Position numbers and translations under genes: made by a program
Notes under the pieces: generated by a model
Seen by the model: the letters and a program-made list of their open reading frames with translations, nothing else
Database searches by the model: none
Told to the model about the DNA's origin: nothing
In this document: piece after piece, positions 1 through 8,906 of the stretch
Layout: every line of letters begins with the position of its first letter
How positions within the stretch are numbered: position 1 is the stretch's first letter
Source: an uncultured Prevotellaceae bacterium
Lineage (GTDB): Bacteria; Bacteroidota; Bacteroidia; Bacteroidales; Muribaculaceae
DNA length: 64,000 nt
Direction: 5' to 3'
Assembly (NCBI GenBank): GCA_900318645.1
Contig: ONLH01000023.1
Coordinates: 46,867-110,866, forward strand

Positions 1-354
1 GGCTCCCATCCGGCGTTGTCCGCTTTGCAGTAAAGTCTGGTCGGTCAATCCCTTGGGGATGCCGGCAAGAGCAATGTTGTCGGCTGCTGTGCGTTGTGCT
101 TGATCCCTAGCTATGCGGTCACCGGGCACTAGACGTCCCTGTTCCATCCGGGCATAGGTGTAGTAGCCCGCGTTGTTTTTCATGACGGTGTAGCCGTCAT
201 GAGTGGTGGTGAAATGGAAAAACTCATCTCCGTGTAGTCTGATGGTCAGTGTACTGCCGTCAGGCTGGGCTACCTTCACAGGCGTTGGGTCAGCTGGGAT
301 TGCTTGTGCTGACAGACATAGCAACCCTAATACAAACAACAATATTTTTCTCAT
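1..354 (-). CDS. M6-type secreted metalloprotease-like protein, N-terminal part only (runs off window)
   Basis: An open frame of 118 codons starts at ATG 354 on the minus strand and continues past the left edge, so only the N terminus is visible. It begins with a clear signal peptide (MRKILLFVLGLLCLSAQA). A region follows that closely resembles the N-terminal propeptide of the complete neighbour at 378-2609: both share a QPDG..T..I.L.GDE..HF.TT.DGYT pattern. That makes it a tandem paralog of the M6 protease, exported and probably a peptidase, but no catalytic motif lies in the visible part. The neighbour ends only 23 bp upstream of this start, so the two may be co-transcribed. Confidence 0.75.
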   Translation of the reverse strand, partial: MRKILLFVLGLLCLSAQAIPADPTPVKVAQPDGSTLTIRLHGDEFFHFTTTHDGYTVMKNNAGYYTYARMEQGRLVPGDRIARDQAQRTAADNIALAGIPKGLTDQTLLQSGQRRMGA

Positions 355-377
355 AGATATAATAAATGAATAATTGG

Positions 378-2609
378 TTATTTCGAGATGATATCGATGA
401 TGGCGTTGATGTCGGCGATGTTGATTTCACCGTCTTCGTTCACATCAGCACGCAGACGTGTTGCATCATCGGCCATGCCTCCCAGGATGATGTCGATCAC
501 CGCATTGATGTCGGCAATATTGACCTCACCGTCATCGTTGACGTCGCCAGGAATAAATGAGCTCGGGCTGCCTTCCTCTCCGGTATAGTAGAATGTTAAG
601 TTGTCAACATAGGTGGCTGCGTTCTTGTTGCCGCCCACCTGTGAGATGCGGAAGATAGAAGGCTTGCGGTTGCTCAGATTAAGGGTCCAATAACCGACAC
701 CGGTTGTCTTGGATGCAATCTCGATGCCGTCACCACCCGAGCAACTGTTGGCCTTGGTCCAGGTGGCACCGCCATCGTTGGAGTACTCCAGTGTGTATTT
801 GGACGTGTAAGCGGTCGAGTTAAACACCTTGAGGCTTGCCTGATAGATGTTGTAATACAGCGGTGTAGTGCTATAGAACTGGCTGGGCAACTTCATCATG
901 ATACTGTGCTCGCCTTCGGCCTTGTCCTCGCCAGGGGCACGTACGCCTGACTTGTTAAATGACCAGGTGGCAATGTCGCCCTCTACATTCTGTGCTGTGG
1001 TGCTCGAGCTTGCAGGCGCGGTTTCAAAGCCCTCGATCAGCATCTGCAGGGAACTCTCATACATCACATTGAACGAGATGATGCCGTTTTTCTCATTGAT
1101 GCCATTGATAATGTACTGGTTGGGCTTGCCGCTCCAGGTCTTGAGCGAAGGCTGTGTCTCGTTGGTGATCATCGGGTTACCGGTTGTGCCGGGGAAGGGG
1201 TCACTGGCGAGGTCGCCAACGGTGGTGTTACCGGCACGCAAGATCTCAAAGTAGTTGTGCTCGGGGTTGCAATTCACCTCGTTGGCTTCCCAGATGCTAG
1301 CGTTGGTGCTATCGACGCGTGTCACGATCATGCCATGGCCAGGCAGGTAGCTGTCCCAGCTGGTCTTCTGCCTGTTCTCGATGGTGAAGAATTGGTTGGC
1401 TACAGGTGTGCGCAGGATGTATCCCTCACGAGACTCATTCACGGCCTTGAGCGAGAAGCTACCTTCGTCGGTGATGGTATGGGGCCTTGCCCATCCCAGG
1501 GCATAGCGCTCAAAGAAGGTGTATCCCACCGGAGTGCGACCATAGTTGTTGTCGGCACCGCCAGCCATCAAGTCCCATGCACCCGGGTCATGGCTCTCGC
1601 CACCACCGTCTGCATAGTCAGTGTCATAGAAGTCGGGCAGACCCAACACATGGCTGAACTCGTGACAGATGGTGCCAATGCCCTCGACGGTTACTGTTGA
1701 GGGTGAGTTCTCCCAGCCATAAAGCTCGGTGGAACTGGCATATCGGTCCATCCACTTGCCATCGTAGGAGATATAGGAATAGTAGAGATTGGAAGCATGG
1801 GGCCACAGGTAGCCACTGTTGTTGCCGCCGTAACTGGAGGAGTAACCAGCCACGAGGAAGTAAACCATATCTACCCTGCCGTCGTTGTTGTTGTCATATC
1901 GGCTGAAATCAACCTCATCGTTGGCGGCTTTCAGTGCAGCCTTGAAGATAGAAGTCGAGTAGCGCTTGCACTGATTGGCGGGACGGGAGGCGCTGTAGGG
2001 ACCGTAAACATCAAACGGCGGTGCGAAGACTCCGTTAGACTGATCGTTGAAGTAGTCGCGCACGCTGCCAAGAACCGACACGCTGTGACCTGATAACGGC
2101 TCAATGAAACCGGTAAAGTTCTCGGTGCTGAACATCTCGGTATAGAAGGACTTGGGGTCTTCGGCAGCAAACTTCTGATCGGTGAAGTCAATCAGGATGA
2201 CCAGACCGCGGAAGTTGGCAAAGTCAAAGTTTGACAGGTCAACATTCCGTTTTACACGTTGCACCTGAGCCCTCGCTACGGCAGCCTCGTCAACCATGCG
2301 TTTACTCAGGTCTGACAAGAAGGCGAGCTCGTCCGCCGAGCGTTCGCCCTCATCATGGGCAAGCACGTCGGTGGCAATAAGGTTCATGCCGTCTCGTTGA
2401 GCATAAACGTAAGCCCCCAAGTCGTTGAGTATAATGGTATAACCGTCGGCTGTGGTATTGAAGTGGTAATACTCGTCACCTACAAGATTGATAGTTACAA
2501 GAGTTCCGTCGGGCTGTGGCATCTTGATCAATCCGCGATGTGCGGGAATAGCGATAGCCTGCAGACCGACAAGCATAATTGTCAAAAACAACGTGGCTAA
2601 TTTCCTCAT
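378..2609 (-). CDS. Secreted M6-family (immune inhibitor A-like) metalloprotease with dockerin-like C terminus
   Basis: This 743-aa exported protease starts with a signal peptide at residues 1-20. Residues 316-326 read HEFSHVLGLPD, the HExxHxxGxxD zinc-binding metzincin signature of the M6 family; the two or three His and the Glu are the metal ligands and the base. An N-terminal propeptide-like segment (about 25-110) precedes the catalytic domain. A beta-rich, probably jelly-roll region follows at about 540-680. Residues 685-743 hold two EF-hand-like repeats (DVNDDGEVNIADINAVID and a second copy), the dockerin type I pattern. The same tail occurs on the GH32 protein at 40209-42578. Predicted to act at the cell surface or outside the cell on proteins. 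A promoter-like box at 2721-2755 supports this start. Confidence 0.9.
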   Translation of the reverse strand: MRKLATLFLTIMLVGLQAIAIPAHRGLIKMPQPDGTLVTINLVGDEYYHFNTTADGYTIILNDLGAYVYAQRDGMNLIATDVLAHDEGERSADELAFLSDLSKRMVDEAAVARAQVQRVKRNVDLSNFDFANFRGLVILIDFTDQKFAAEDPKSFYTEMFSTENFTGFIEPLSGHSVSVLGSVRDYFNDQSNGVFAPPFDVYGPYSASRPANQCKRYSTSIFKAALKAANDEVDFSRYDNNNDGRVDMVYFLVAGYSSSYGGNNSGYLWPHASNLYYSYISYDGKWMDRYASSTELYGWENSPSTVTVEGIGTICHEFSHVLGLPDFYDTDYADGGGESHDPGAWDLMAGGADNNYGRTPVGYTFFERYALGWARPHTITDEGSFSLKAVNESREGYILRTPVANQFFTIENRQKTSWDSYLPGHGMIVTRVDSTNASIWEANEVNCNPEHNYFEILRAGNTTVGDLASDPFPGTTGNPMITNETQPSLKTWSGKPNQYIINGINEKNGIISFNVMYESSLQMLIEGFETAPASSSTTAQNVEGDIATWSFNKSGVRAPGEDKAEGEHSIMMKLPSQFYSTTPLYYNIYQASLKVFNSTAYTSKYTLEYSNDGGATWTKANSCSGGDGIEIASKTTGVGYWTLNLSNRKPSIFRISQVGGNKNAATYVDNLTFYYTGEEGSPSSFIPGDVNDDGEVNIADINAVIDIILGGMADDATRLRADVNEDGEINIADINAIIDIISK

Positions 2610-3364
2610 TTTTTCTTTATTTTATTGGTTTTAGTAGTTAACGTTTGGCTTGACAGAATTAGAAGAATTAATCTCCAGTCGATATAGACAGACTGATATC
2701 GGTAAGTCTAAACAAGCCCGCAAAGATACATTATATTTTAGTTTTTTCGGCCAAAAATGAGAAAAATGTGCAGTGCTTTAATGATTTCGTGTTTTTTCTG
2801 CTATCGTTTTCAAACTTTTTAAGTAATTTTGTTTCCTAATCTGTTGACACAATGGTTTTGTCAGTTTCCGGCACATTGATGTTTTGGTGACTGGCAATGT
2901 GGTTTGTGTTGTATGGAAATTACATGCGTTGGCATGCTGAAGAAGACAAGTTTCATGATTTTCATAAATAAGGCGGGCCGAGGTTTTTCTGAATAGGTAC
3001 GGCCCGTTAAAAAAGATGTTTTAAGGTTTACAACTGGTGGCTGTGTCGTGACGACAGGGCCACCTTATTCATTTCGAAGCATCTAGCGGTATGGCAGAAA
3101 ATGCAATGTTCCACGAATTGTTGACAATTCATGCTATTTATGAACAATTCACCCATTTTAACGGACTTTTTCAATGTTTTTTGAGCAAAAAATCGTTTCT
3201 TTGCACCCGTGAAACATTTTGTGCCGTTAGTGACATGCGATGAATCGACGTCCGCTAACAGGCAAAAAGTTTGGTTACACGAATGGAGATTCATTGCGTT
3301 CGTGTCAATTTGTTTTAATCATTGCAATTCGCATATATAGATTTAAGGACTGATAACCAATTTA
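2610..3364. other. Intergenic region between the divergent M6 protease and parA
   Basis: These 755 bp hold no convincing gene. The protease promoter lies at the left. For parA I see no perfect promoter, only a weak TTTCTTTG near 3200. Two parS-like half sites occur (TGTTCCACG near 3109 and CGTGAAACA near 3208), but they are not arranged as a palindrome. Short reading frames here lack recognisable features. Confidence 0.5.
2721..2755 (-). promoter_or_regulatory. Bacteroidetes-type promoter for the M6 protease gene
   Basis: On the minus strand TATCTTTG (2728-2721) matches the TAnnTTTG -7 element, and a TTTG (2755-2752) lies 23 nt upstream. The spacing is slightly longer than the usual 19-21 nt. 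The leader to ATG 2609 would be about 105 nt. Confidence 0.45.
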
Positions 3365-4129
3365 ATGGGAAAAATCATAGCAATAGCCAATCAGAAGGGT
3401 GGGGTGGGAAAGACCACCACATCCATTAACTTGTCGGCAGCACTGGCCGAGAGCGGTCAGCGTGTGCTGCTCATCGATGCCGACCCTCAGGCAAATGCCA
3501 CCTCTGGACTGGGGATTGATCCGAAGGATATGTCCTCGACCATCTATGAGTGTCTGGTTGATGACTATCCGATGGGCAGTGCCACGGTCGATACTTGTGT
3601 TAACGGCCTCAAACTGCTGGGCTCAAGGATAGACCTGGTGGGTGCTGAGTTGGAACTTGTCGAGAAGCAGGGTCGTGAGCGCGTGCTCAGCAATGCCATC
3701 GGCAAGGTCAAGGGGGATTATGATTATATCATCATTGACTGTAGCCCCTCTTTGGGACTGATTACCGTCAATGCGCTCACCGCAGCCGACAGTGTCATCA
3801 TTCCTGTTCAGGCCGAGTATTATGCTCTGGAAGGCATCAGCAAGCTGCTCAATACCATCCGTATCATCAAGAGCAGGCTGAATTCGGGATTGCGTATCGA
3901 GGGCTTCCTGCTCACGATGTATGACGCACGCCTGCGTCTTGCCAACGAGATCTTTGAGGAATTGAAGGGGCACTTCGGTGATATGGTGTTCAACACGGTG
4001 ATTCCGCGCAATATCCGCATCAGCGAGGCTCCAAGCCATGGCATACCTGTCACCCAGTATGATCCCACATGCAGGGGCGCGACGAGCCACATCCAACTGG
4101 CACAAGAAATCATCGCCCGCAACAAATAA
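3365..4129 (+). CDS. parA: Chromosome-partitioning ATPase ParA (Soj)
   Basis: This 254-aa protein is a full-length Walker-type ParA. Residues 10-18 (KGGVGKTTT) form the deviant Walker A loop with the signature lysine, IDADPQAN follows as the switch I/A' region, and [10 protein letters not shown] is the Walker B region. ParA binds nucleoid DNA in its ATP state and moves ParB-parS complexes to segregate origins. The short size without an N-terminal HTH is the chromosomal Soj type rather than the plasmid type. parB follows 35 bp downstream on the same strand. Confidence 0.96.
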   Translation: MGKIIAIANQKGGVGKTTTSINLSAALAESGQRVLLIDADPQANATSGLGIDPKDMSSTIYECLVDDYPMGSATVDTCVNGLKLLGSRIDLVGAELELVEKQGRERVLSNAIGKVKGDYDYIIIDCSPSLGLITVNALTAADSVIIPVQAEYYALEGISKLLNTIRIIKSRLNSGLRIEGFLLTMYDARLRLANEIFEELKGHFGDMVFNTVIPRNIRISEAPSHGIPVTQYDPTCRGATSHIQLAQEIIARNK

Positions 4130-4164
4130 TTTATGTCAACTATAGTAATAACGATTGAAAGAAT

Positions 4165-5043
4165 ATGAAACGTAGCGCTTTAGGCAAAGGCCTTGACTCA
4201 CTGATCTCGATGGATGATATCCAGACGGGCGGCTCATCGGCCATCAACGAGATTCCCATCAGCCAGATTAACCCTAACCCCGACCAGCCCCGCCAGAATT
4301 TTGACGAGGTGGCCCTTGAGGAACTGGCAACCAGTATCAGGGAGCTTGGCATCATCCAGCCGTTGACACTACGCAGTGTCGGTGAGAATGCTTACCAGAT
4401 CATTTCGGGTGAGCGACGTTACCGCGCAGCTTTGCTGGCGGGATTGGAGACGGTGCCGGCCTATATCCGCACGGCCAACGACAGCGAGGTGACTGAGATG
4501 GCGCTGATTGAGAACATCCAGCGCGAGGACTTGAACGCCATCGAGATTGCACTCACCTTCCGTAAACTCATCGACCAGTACAAGCTCACTCAGGAAAGGC
4601 TCAGCGAGCGCATCGGCAAGAAGCGCGCTACCATTGCCAATTTCCTGAGGCTGTTGAAGTTGCCCGCCGAGGTACAGTTGGGCCTGCATGACCACACCCT
4701 GGACATGGGCCACGCCCGTGCCCTCTTGTCGCTTGATGATCCCAAGCTGCAGTTGAAACTGTATAATGAGACGATTAAGAAGGGCTTGTCGGTAAGGCAG
4801 GTCGAGCAGCGGGCCAAGCAGATGCAGCAGGCTGCTGACGATGAGCGCAGCATGCAGCAGGGGCAGAAATCCGTGAACATCAAGGATTATGCAATCCTGC
4901 AGAAGCATCTGTCGTCGGCCTTCGGTGTGCCAGTGAAGTTTTCCTGCGACCGTTCGGGAAAGGGTAAAATCACTTTCCCCTTTACCACCGAGGAGGAATT
5001 GGAAAAGATTATCGGCATCTTTGACCAGTTGAAAAACGCTTGA
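4165..5043 (+). CDS. parB: Chromosome-partitioning protein ParB (Spo0J), CTP-dependent parS-binding clamp
   Basis: This 292-aa protein shows the ParB/Srx N-terminal domain with GERRYRA at residues 82-88 and ENIQR at 116-120, the conserved CTP-contacting motifs. A central HTH region follows (TQERLSERIGKKRATIANFL) that reads parS. A C-terminal dimerisation domain is present. ParB loads at parS, slides as a clamp and stimulates ParA. It lies directly downstream of parA and ends at the start of the DUF5683 gene, the usual Bacteroidales order. No complete parS site was seen in this window. Confidence 0.96.
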   Translation: MKRSALGKGLDSLISMDDIQTGGSSAINEIPISQINPNPDQPRQNFDEVALEELATSIRELGIIQPLTLRSVGENAYQIISGERRYRAALLAGLETVPAYIRTANDSEVTEMALIENIQREDLNAIEIALTFRKLIDQYKLTQERLSERIGKKRATIANFLRLLKLPAEVQLGLHDHTLDMGHARALLSLDDPKLQLKLYNETIKKGLSVRQVEQRAKQMQQAADDERSMQQGQKSVNIKDYAILQKHLSSAFGVPVKFSCDRSGKGKITFPFTTEEELEKIIGIFDQLKNA

Positions 5044-5054
5044 AAAAATACCTG

Positions 5055-5894
5055 ATGGAGAAGGGCTTGACGACATATCGCAATCGATTCTGGCAGCTGG
5101 CGGCAACCTTGTTGCTGTGCCTTTTGTGGCATGGCAGCACGGCAATGGCCCAAGAGCCTGTAGTCGGCATCAACCAGGAAGATAGCGTCGTCAAAGTCGC
5201 TCCGGTGGTGTCGCATCACGTGCGCAAGCCCGTCATCATTGATGACACAGTCCGCCTGGAGGGCAACCCTGTGCGTGTGGTCAATGCCGCTGGCGATACC
5301 ATCACCTTTGCATCGATCGACTCCATCCGTGGCATCGAGGGCGTGGAAATCCTCATGGACAGCACTGCGTCGCCCACCCTGGGACAGGTGAGGGTATTCA
5401 ATCCCGACCCGCAGCGGGCCCTGTGGCTGTCGGCCCTGTGCCCTGGATTGGGACAGATCTATAATCGTCGCTACTGGAAGCTGCCGATTGTTGTGGGTGC
5501 CTTTGTGGGACTGACTTATGGCGCATCGTGGAACAACCGCATGTACAAGGACTATTCCAAGGGCTACCGGGACGTGATGGACAGTGACCCCGACACGCGC
5601 AGCTACATGGACTTCTTCCCGCCGACGGTCAAGGAAAGTGACTTGGATAAGGCATGGCTGCAGAAGGTGATGAAAAACAAGCGCGACTACTATCGGCGAT
5701 ATCGTGAGATCTGCGTCATCGCGATGGTGGGTGTGTACTTGATTAATGTTGTTGACGCCTATGTTGACGCCTCGCTGGCACACTTCGACATCTCGCCCGA
5801 TTTGTCCCTGGATGTGACGCCTGCCGCCATCGACAACACGGCAATCGGGGGGCGCCTGCCCTCCTTGGGCCTGCAGTGCGCCATCAGTTTTTAG
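5055..5894 (+). CDS. DUF5683-domain exported/membrane protein
   Basis: The protein is about 279 aa from ATG 5055. A TTG at 5040 overlapping the parB stop is an alternative that adds five residues. The N terminus is a signal or anchor segment (LAATLLLCLLWHGSTAMA). The DUF5683 core begins near residue 125 (LWLSALCPGLGQIYNRRYWKL), with predicted membrane segments around IVVGAFVGLTYGAS and ICVIAMVGVYLINVVDAYVDA. In Bacteroidetes this family sits between parB and a LysM lytic transglycosylase, as here. Its biochemical role is unknown; the context suggests an envelope function. Confidence 0.82.
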   Translation: MEKGLTTYRNRFWQLAATLLLCLLWHGSTAMAQEPVVGINQEDSVVKVAPVVSHHVRKPVIIDDTVRLEGNPVRVVNAAGDTITFASIDSIRGIEGVEILMDSTASPTLGQVRVFNPDPQRALWLSALCPGLGQIYNRRYWKLPIVVGAFVGLTYGASWNNRMYKDYSKGYRDVMDSDPDTRSYMDFFPPTVKESDLDKAWLQKVMKNKRDYYRRYREICVIAMVGVYLINVVDAYVDASLAHFDISPDLSLDVTPAAIDNTAIGGRLPSLGLQCAISF

Positions 5895-5919
5895 TGAACA
5901 TAACAAAACAGAATAAGAT

Positions 5920-7932
5920 ATGATAAAACATCGACTCTTGACATTGCTTCTCACAACAGCGCTTGCTGCCATCACCATGGCGGCAGGACCGCGTGAGAAA
6001 CACAACATCCTCTCGTTGAAGAACTCTATTACCGACGATGACATCGTCTTCCCCGAGAGTTTTGATACTGATGTACACCAGATGATGACCAACTGGTACC
6101 TTCAGAATTATACGGTACTGGATGCCGACGTGGAGAACAAGAATCCTGGTGAGGTGGGAGAGGAAACCTATATCAGGCGATTGGCTCAGATTCCGTCGGT
6201 CATTGAGTTGCCTTACAATCAGGTGGTTCGCAAGCACATAGAGCGCTACGTCTATCGCAGCCGCACGCTCGTCGAGCAGATGCTGGGCATGAGTTTGTAT
6301 TACATGCCCATCTTTGAACAGGCCCTTGAGAAGGAGGGATTGCCGTTGGAACTCAAGTACTTGCCCATCGTCGAGAGTGCCCTTGACCCCAATGCGACAT
6401 CCCGCGTGGGTGCCGCCGGTCTGTGGCAATTCATGATCGGTACGGGCAAGGGCCTGGGACTCGAGGTGAACTCGCTCGTCGATGAGCGTCGTGACCCTTA
6501 CCGCTCCAGCGAGATGGCGGCCAAGTATCTGAAGAACCTGTATCAGATTTATGACGACTGGTCACTCGCCATCGCTGCCTATAACTGTGGTCCTGGCAAC
6601 GTCAACAAGGCCATCCATCGTAACGGTGGCAAGGGCGACTTTTGGGACATCTATGAGTACCTGCCCCGCGAGACGCGCGGTTATGTGCCGGCATTCATCG
6701 CTGCCAACTATGCGATGACCTACTACAAGCAGCACAACATCAGCCCGTCATTGGCTCGCAAGCCGCTCATCACCGACACCGTCAGTGTGAACCGTCGCAT
6801 CCACTTCTCACAGATTTCTCAGGTGCTCAACATCCCCATTGAGGAAATCCGCACCCTCAATCCGCAGTTCCGTGCCGACGTCATCCCTGGCGACAACCAT
6901 CCCTACATGCTCGTGTTGCCCTCCCAGCAGATTTATAGCTTTATCCTGAGTGAGGATTCCATCGACAATTATCGTGAGGACCTGTATGCCCACAGGCCCA
7001 TTGTGGAGCCTGGTGGCGAAACGCCGACTACCGAGGAGTACCTCAGTGGACTCACTTCCACGGGCGAGGTGCGTACCATCAACCACAAGGTGGGGCGCGG
7101 CGAGACGCTCTCGACCATCGCGTCCAAGTATGGCATGACTACCGATGAGCTGATGGCGCTCAACGGAATGAGCAGCGAGCGGGTGCGTCGTGGCGACAAC
7201 CTCAAGGTCAAGGCTCCCGCCCACAACAATGCCAGTGCCGACAACGATGACATGGTGGCTATGCGCACCGATGTTCAGGGCGAAGCGTCAGAGGAGGATA
7301 TGGCCATGAGTGAGCAGGCACAGTTTGATGAGGTCAAGAACATCGAGCGTGAGGCTGCCACCAAGGCTCCCTACAAGGGTTCCTATACCGCTGGCTCCAA
7401 CCAGGAGACCACCAGGAAATCCAGTGTCAAGAGCGACGACCAGACGGCAAGACAGCGTGCCTCACGCAGCAATAACCGCGACTGGCATGACCGCAACAAC
7501 AAGTACAACAAGAGCAAGAGTGACCGCAAGTCCAGCAGTCGCAACGAGAATACTGCTCACAGTTCGCGCAGCAGTAAGCACAAGAAATCGTCCAAGCCTC
7601 AGCAACCCACCGAGGTGACTGTCCAGAAGGGCGAATCGTTGACCAAGATTGCCGAGAAGACAGGTGTGTCGGTCAAGGACCTCGAGCGAGCTAACGGCAT
7701 TGAGAACGGCAACAAGATCAAAGCCGGTGAGAAAATCAAGATTCCCACCAAGGCCGAGGCCAAGGCTGCTGCCAACGAGAAGAAATCCGGCAGCAAGTCT
7801 GGCAAGAGCAGTAAGTCCGAAAAGGGTGGAAAGGGCAGCAAGTCCTCAGGAAAGTCGTCAAAAGCGTCAAAAGACTCTTCGAGCAAGTCCAGTAAATCAG
7901 GCAAGAGCTCCAAGAAGTCCAAGAAGAAATAA
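5920..7932 (+). CDS. LysM-containing membrane-bound lytic transglycosylase (MltD-like)
   Basis: This 670-aa exported enzyme has a signal peptide (1-22) and an SLT domain. The ES dyad (E152 in IVESALDP) is the predicted catalytic acid. GAAGLWQFM and AAYNCGPGNVNKAI are the conserved GLWQ and AYN blocks. LysM domains lie at about 388-433 and 566-612 and bind peptidoglycan. The enzyme would cleave glycan strands to 1,6-anhydro-muropeptides. An odd point is the tail from about residue 613: it is almost entirely Lys, Ser and Gly, a highly basic low-complexity segment of about 58 residues. It ends 12 bp from the convergent tcdA gene. Confidence 0.92.
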   Translation: MIKHRLLTLLLTTALAAITMAAGPREKHNILSLKNSITDDDIVFPESFDTDVHQMMTNWYLQNYTVLDADVENKNPGEVGEETYIRRLAQIPSVIELPYNQVVRKHIERYVYRSRTLVEQMLGMSLYYMPIFEQALEKEGLPLELKYLPIVESALDPNATSRVGAAGLWQFMIGTGKGLGLEVNSLVDERRDPYRSSEMAAKYLKNLYQIYDDWSLAIAAYNCGPGNVNKAIHRNGGKGDFWDIYEYLPRETRGYVPAFIAANYAMTYYKQHNISPSLARKPLITDTVSVNRRIHFSQISQVLNIPIEEIRTLNPQFRADVIPGDNHPYMLVLPSQQIYSFILSEDSIDNYREDLYAHRPIVEPGGETPTTEEYLSGLTSTGEVRTINHKVGRGETLSTIASKYGMTTDELMALNGMSSERVRRGDNLKVKAPAHNNASADNDDMVAMRTDVQGEASEEDMAMSEQAQFDEVKNIEREAATKAPYKGSYTAGSNQETTRKSSVKSDDQTARQRASRSNNRDWHDRNNKYNKSKSDRKSSSRNENTAHSSRSSKHKKSSKPQQPTEVTVQKGESLTKIAEKTGVSVKDLERANGIENGNKIKAGEKIKIPTKAEAKAAANEKKSGSKSGKSSKSEKGGKGSKSSGKSSKASKDSSSKSSKSGKSSKKSKKK

Positions 7933-7944
7933 CAATAATGTGCG

Positions 7945-8688
7945 TTAGCTGGTGAGGTCCACGATGACCTCACGGGCAATCAACAAACCGGCCGCGGCAG
8001 GAACAAATGCGTTACTGCCCGGCTGTTTTTTCCCATCCACATAGACGGGTACATCGGGGTTCCAGCGCGGTTCCTCCTCGCTATAGACGCACTTGAAGTG
8101 GTGGATACCCTCGCGGTGTAGCAGCTTGCGCAACATGCGGGCCAGCGGGTCGATGCGCGTCGCGTCAAAGTCCGCCACGCGGAAGGCCATCGGATCCATT
8201 TTGTAGGCAGCACCCATTGAGCAGATGTGGGTCACCCCCAGGCGCAGGCATCGCCGGGCAATCTCCATCTTCGCCGTAATCGTGTCCAGGCTATCGACTA
8301 CGTAGTCAAAGCATGTCATGTCGATTTCATCGGCGTTTTCAGGCAGGTAGAACATCTTGTGGACCGTCACCTTGCACTGCGGATTGATGTCGCGCACGCG
8401 CTCGGCAGCCACATCCACCTTCGAGCGTCCGATCGTGCTGTGCAGCGCAAAAATCTGGCGGTTGATGTTCGTCACGCTGATTGTGTCATCGTCAATCAAG
8501 TCCAGCGCACCCACGCCGCTACGCGCCAGTGCCTCCACCACATAACCGCCCACGCCGCCGATGCCGAACACCGCCACGCGGCTACGCGCCAGCCGTTCCA
8601 TCGCCTCCGCACCCAGCAACAATTCCGTGCGTGCAAACGGACTCTCTTTTACACGATTCTCTTCAGGATTCTCCATGCCGATTGTCAT
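7945..8688 (-). CDS. tcdA: tRNA threonylcarbamoyladenosine dehydratase TcdA (CsdL), ThiF/E1 family
   Basis: This 247-aa protein has the E1-like nucleotide-binding loop GIGGVGG (42-48), the acidic ribose-binding strand LIDDDTISVTNINRQ, and the family block SMGAAYKMDP. TcdA activates and cyclises t6A37 of ANN-decoding tRNAs to ct6A using ATP. Two starts are possible: ATG 8688, or ATG 8676 (MENPEEN). A -7 box TACTTTTG on the minus strand at 8706-8699 would leave a leader of only about 5 nt before 8688, so 8676 may be the true start. Confidence 0.92.
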   Translation of the reverse strand: MTIGMENPEENRVKESPFARTELLLGAEAMERLARSRVAVFGIGGVGGYVVEALARSGVGALDLIDDDTISVTNINRQIFALHSTIGRSKVDVAAERVRDINPQCKVTVHKMFYLPENADEIDMTCFDYVVDSLDTITAKMEIARRCLRLGVTHICSMGAAYKMDPMAFRVADFDATRIDPLARMLRKLLHREGIHHFKCVYSEEEPRWNPDVPVYVDGKKQPGSNAFVPAAAGLLIAREVIVDLTS

Positions 8689-8776
8689 TTTTCGCCCGCA
8701 AAAGTACTAAAAACCAAGCCCCATCATGGTGAAAATCACCATAAAAAACATTCAAATACAAAAAAAATGTGATTTT

Positions 8777-8810
8777 TTTGCCCCCAATTCAAAATTTTGA
8801 CGTACCTTTG
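8777..8810 (+). promoter_or_regulatory. Promoter of the tRNA-Leu gene
   Basis: TTTG (8777-8780), 22 nt, then TACCTTTG (8803-8810) matches the Bacteroidetes -33/-7 consensus, and the tRNA 5' end lies 13 nt downstream. The promoter looks fully intact although the tRNA body is damaged. Confidence 0.75.
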
Positions 8811-8823
8811 CACCCGCTCTGAC

Positions 8824-8906
8824 GCCCAGATGGCGGAATCGGTAGACGCGTTGGTCTCAAACACCAATGGGGTAACACCCGTGCCGGTTCGACCCCGGCT
8901 CCTTGA
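8824..8906 (+). tRNA. tRNA-Leu (CAA anticodon), acceptor stem disrupted
   Basis: The 5' acceptor strand GCCCAGA is followed by a D arm, an anticodon arm with a TTGGT/ACCAA stem and loop CTCAAAC (anticodon CAA), a class II variable arm (GGGGTAACACCC), and a T arm with GCCGG/CCGGC around TTCGACC. After the T arm the sequence reads TCCTTGA, which cannot pair with GCCCAGA; TCTGGGC would be expected. Only about three of seven acceptor pairs form. The 3' end therefore seems to have been replaced, probably by integration or deletion at the left end of the AT-rich island. A functional tRNA is doubtful. Confidence 0.72.

Noticed and set aside
1257-1700. Plus-strand open frames across the M6 protease
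   Set aside because: They are shadows of a long GC-rich gene with a clear catalytic motif on the minus strand.
3105-3216. parS-like sites upstream of parA
   Set aside because: TGTTCCACG and CGTGAAACA are half sites about 100 bp apart, not the 16-bp palindrome ParB needs. No full parS was seen in the window.
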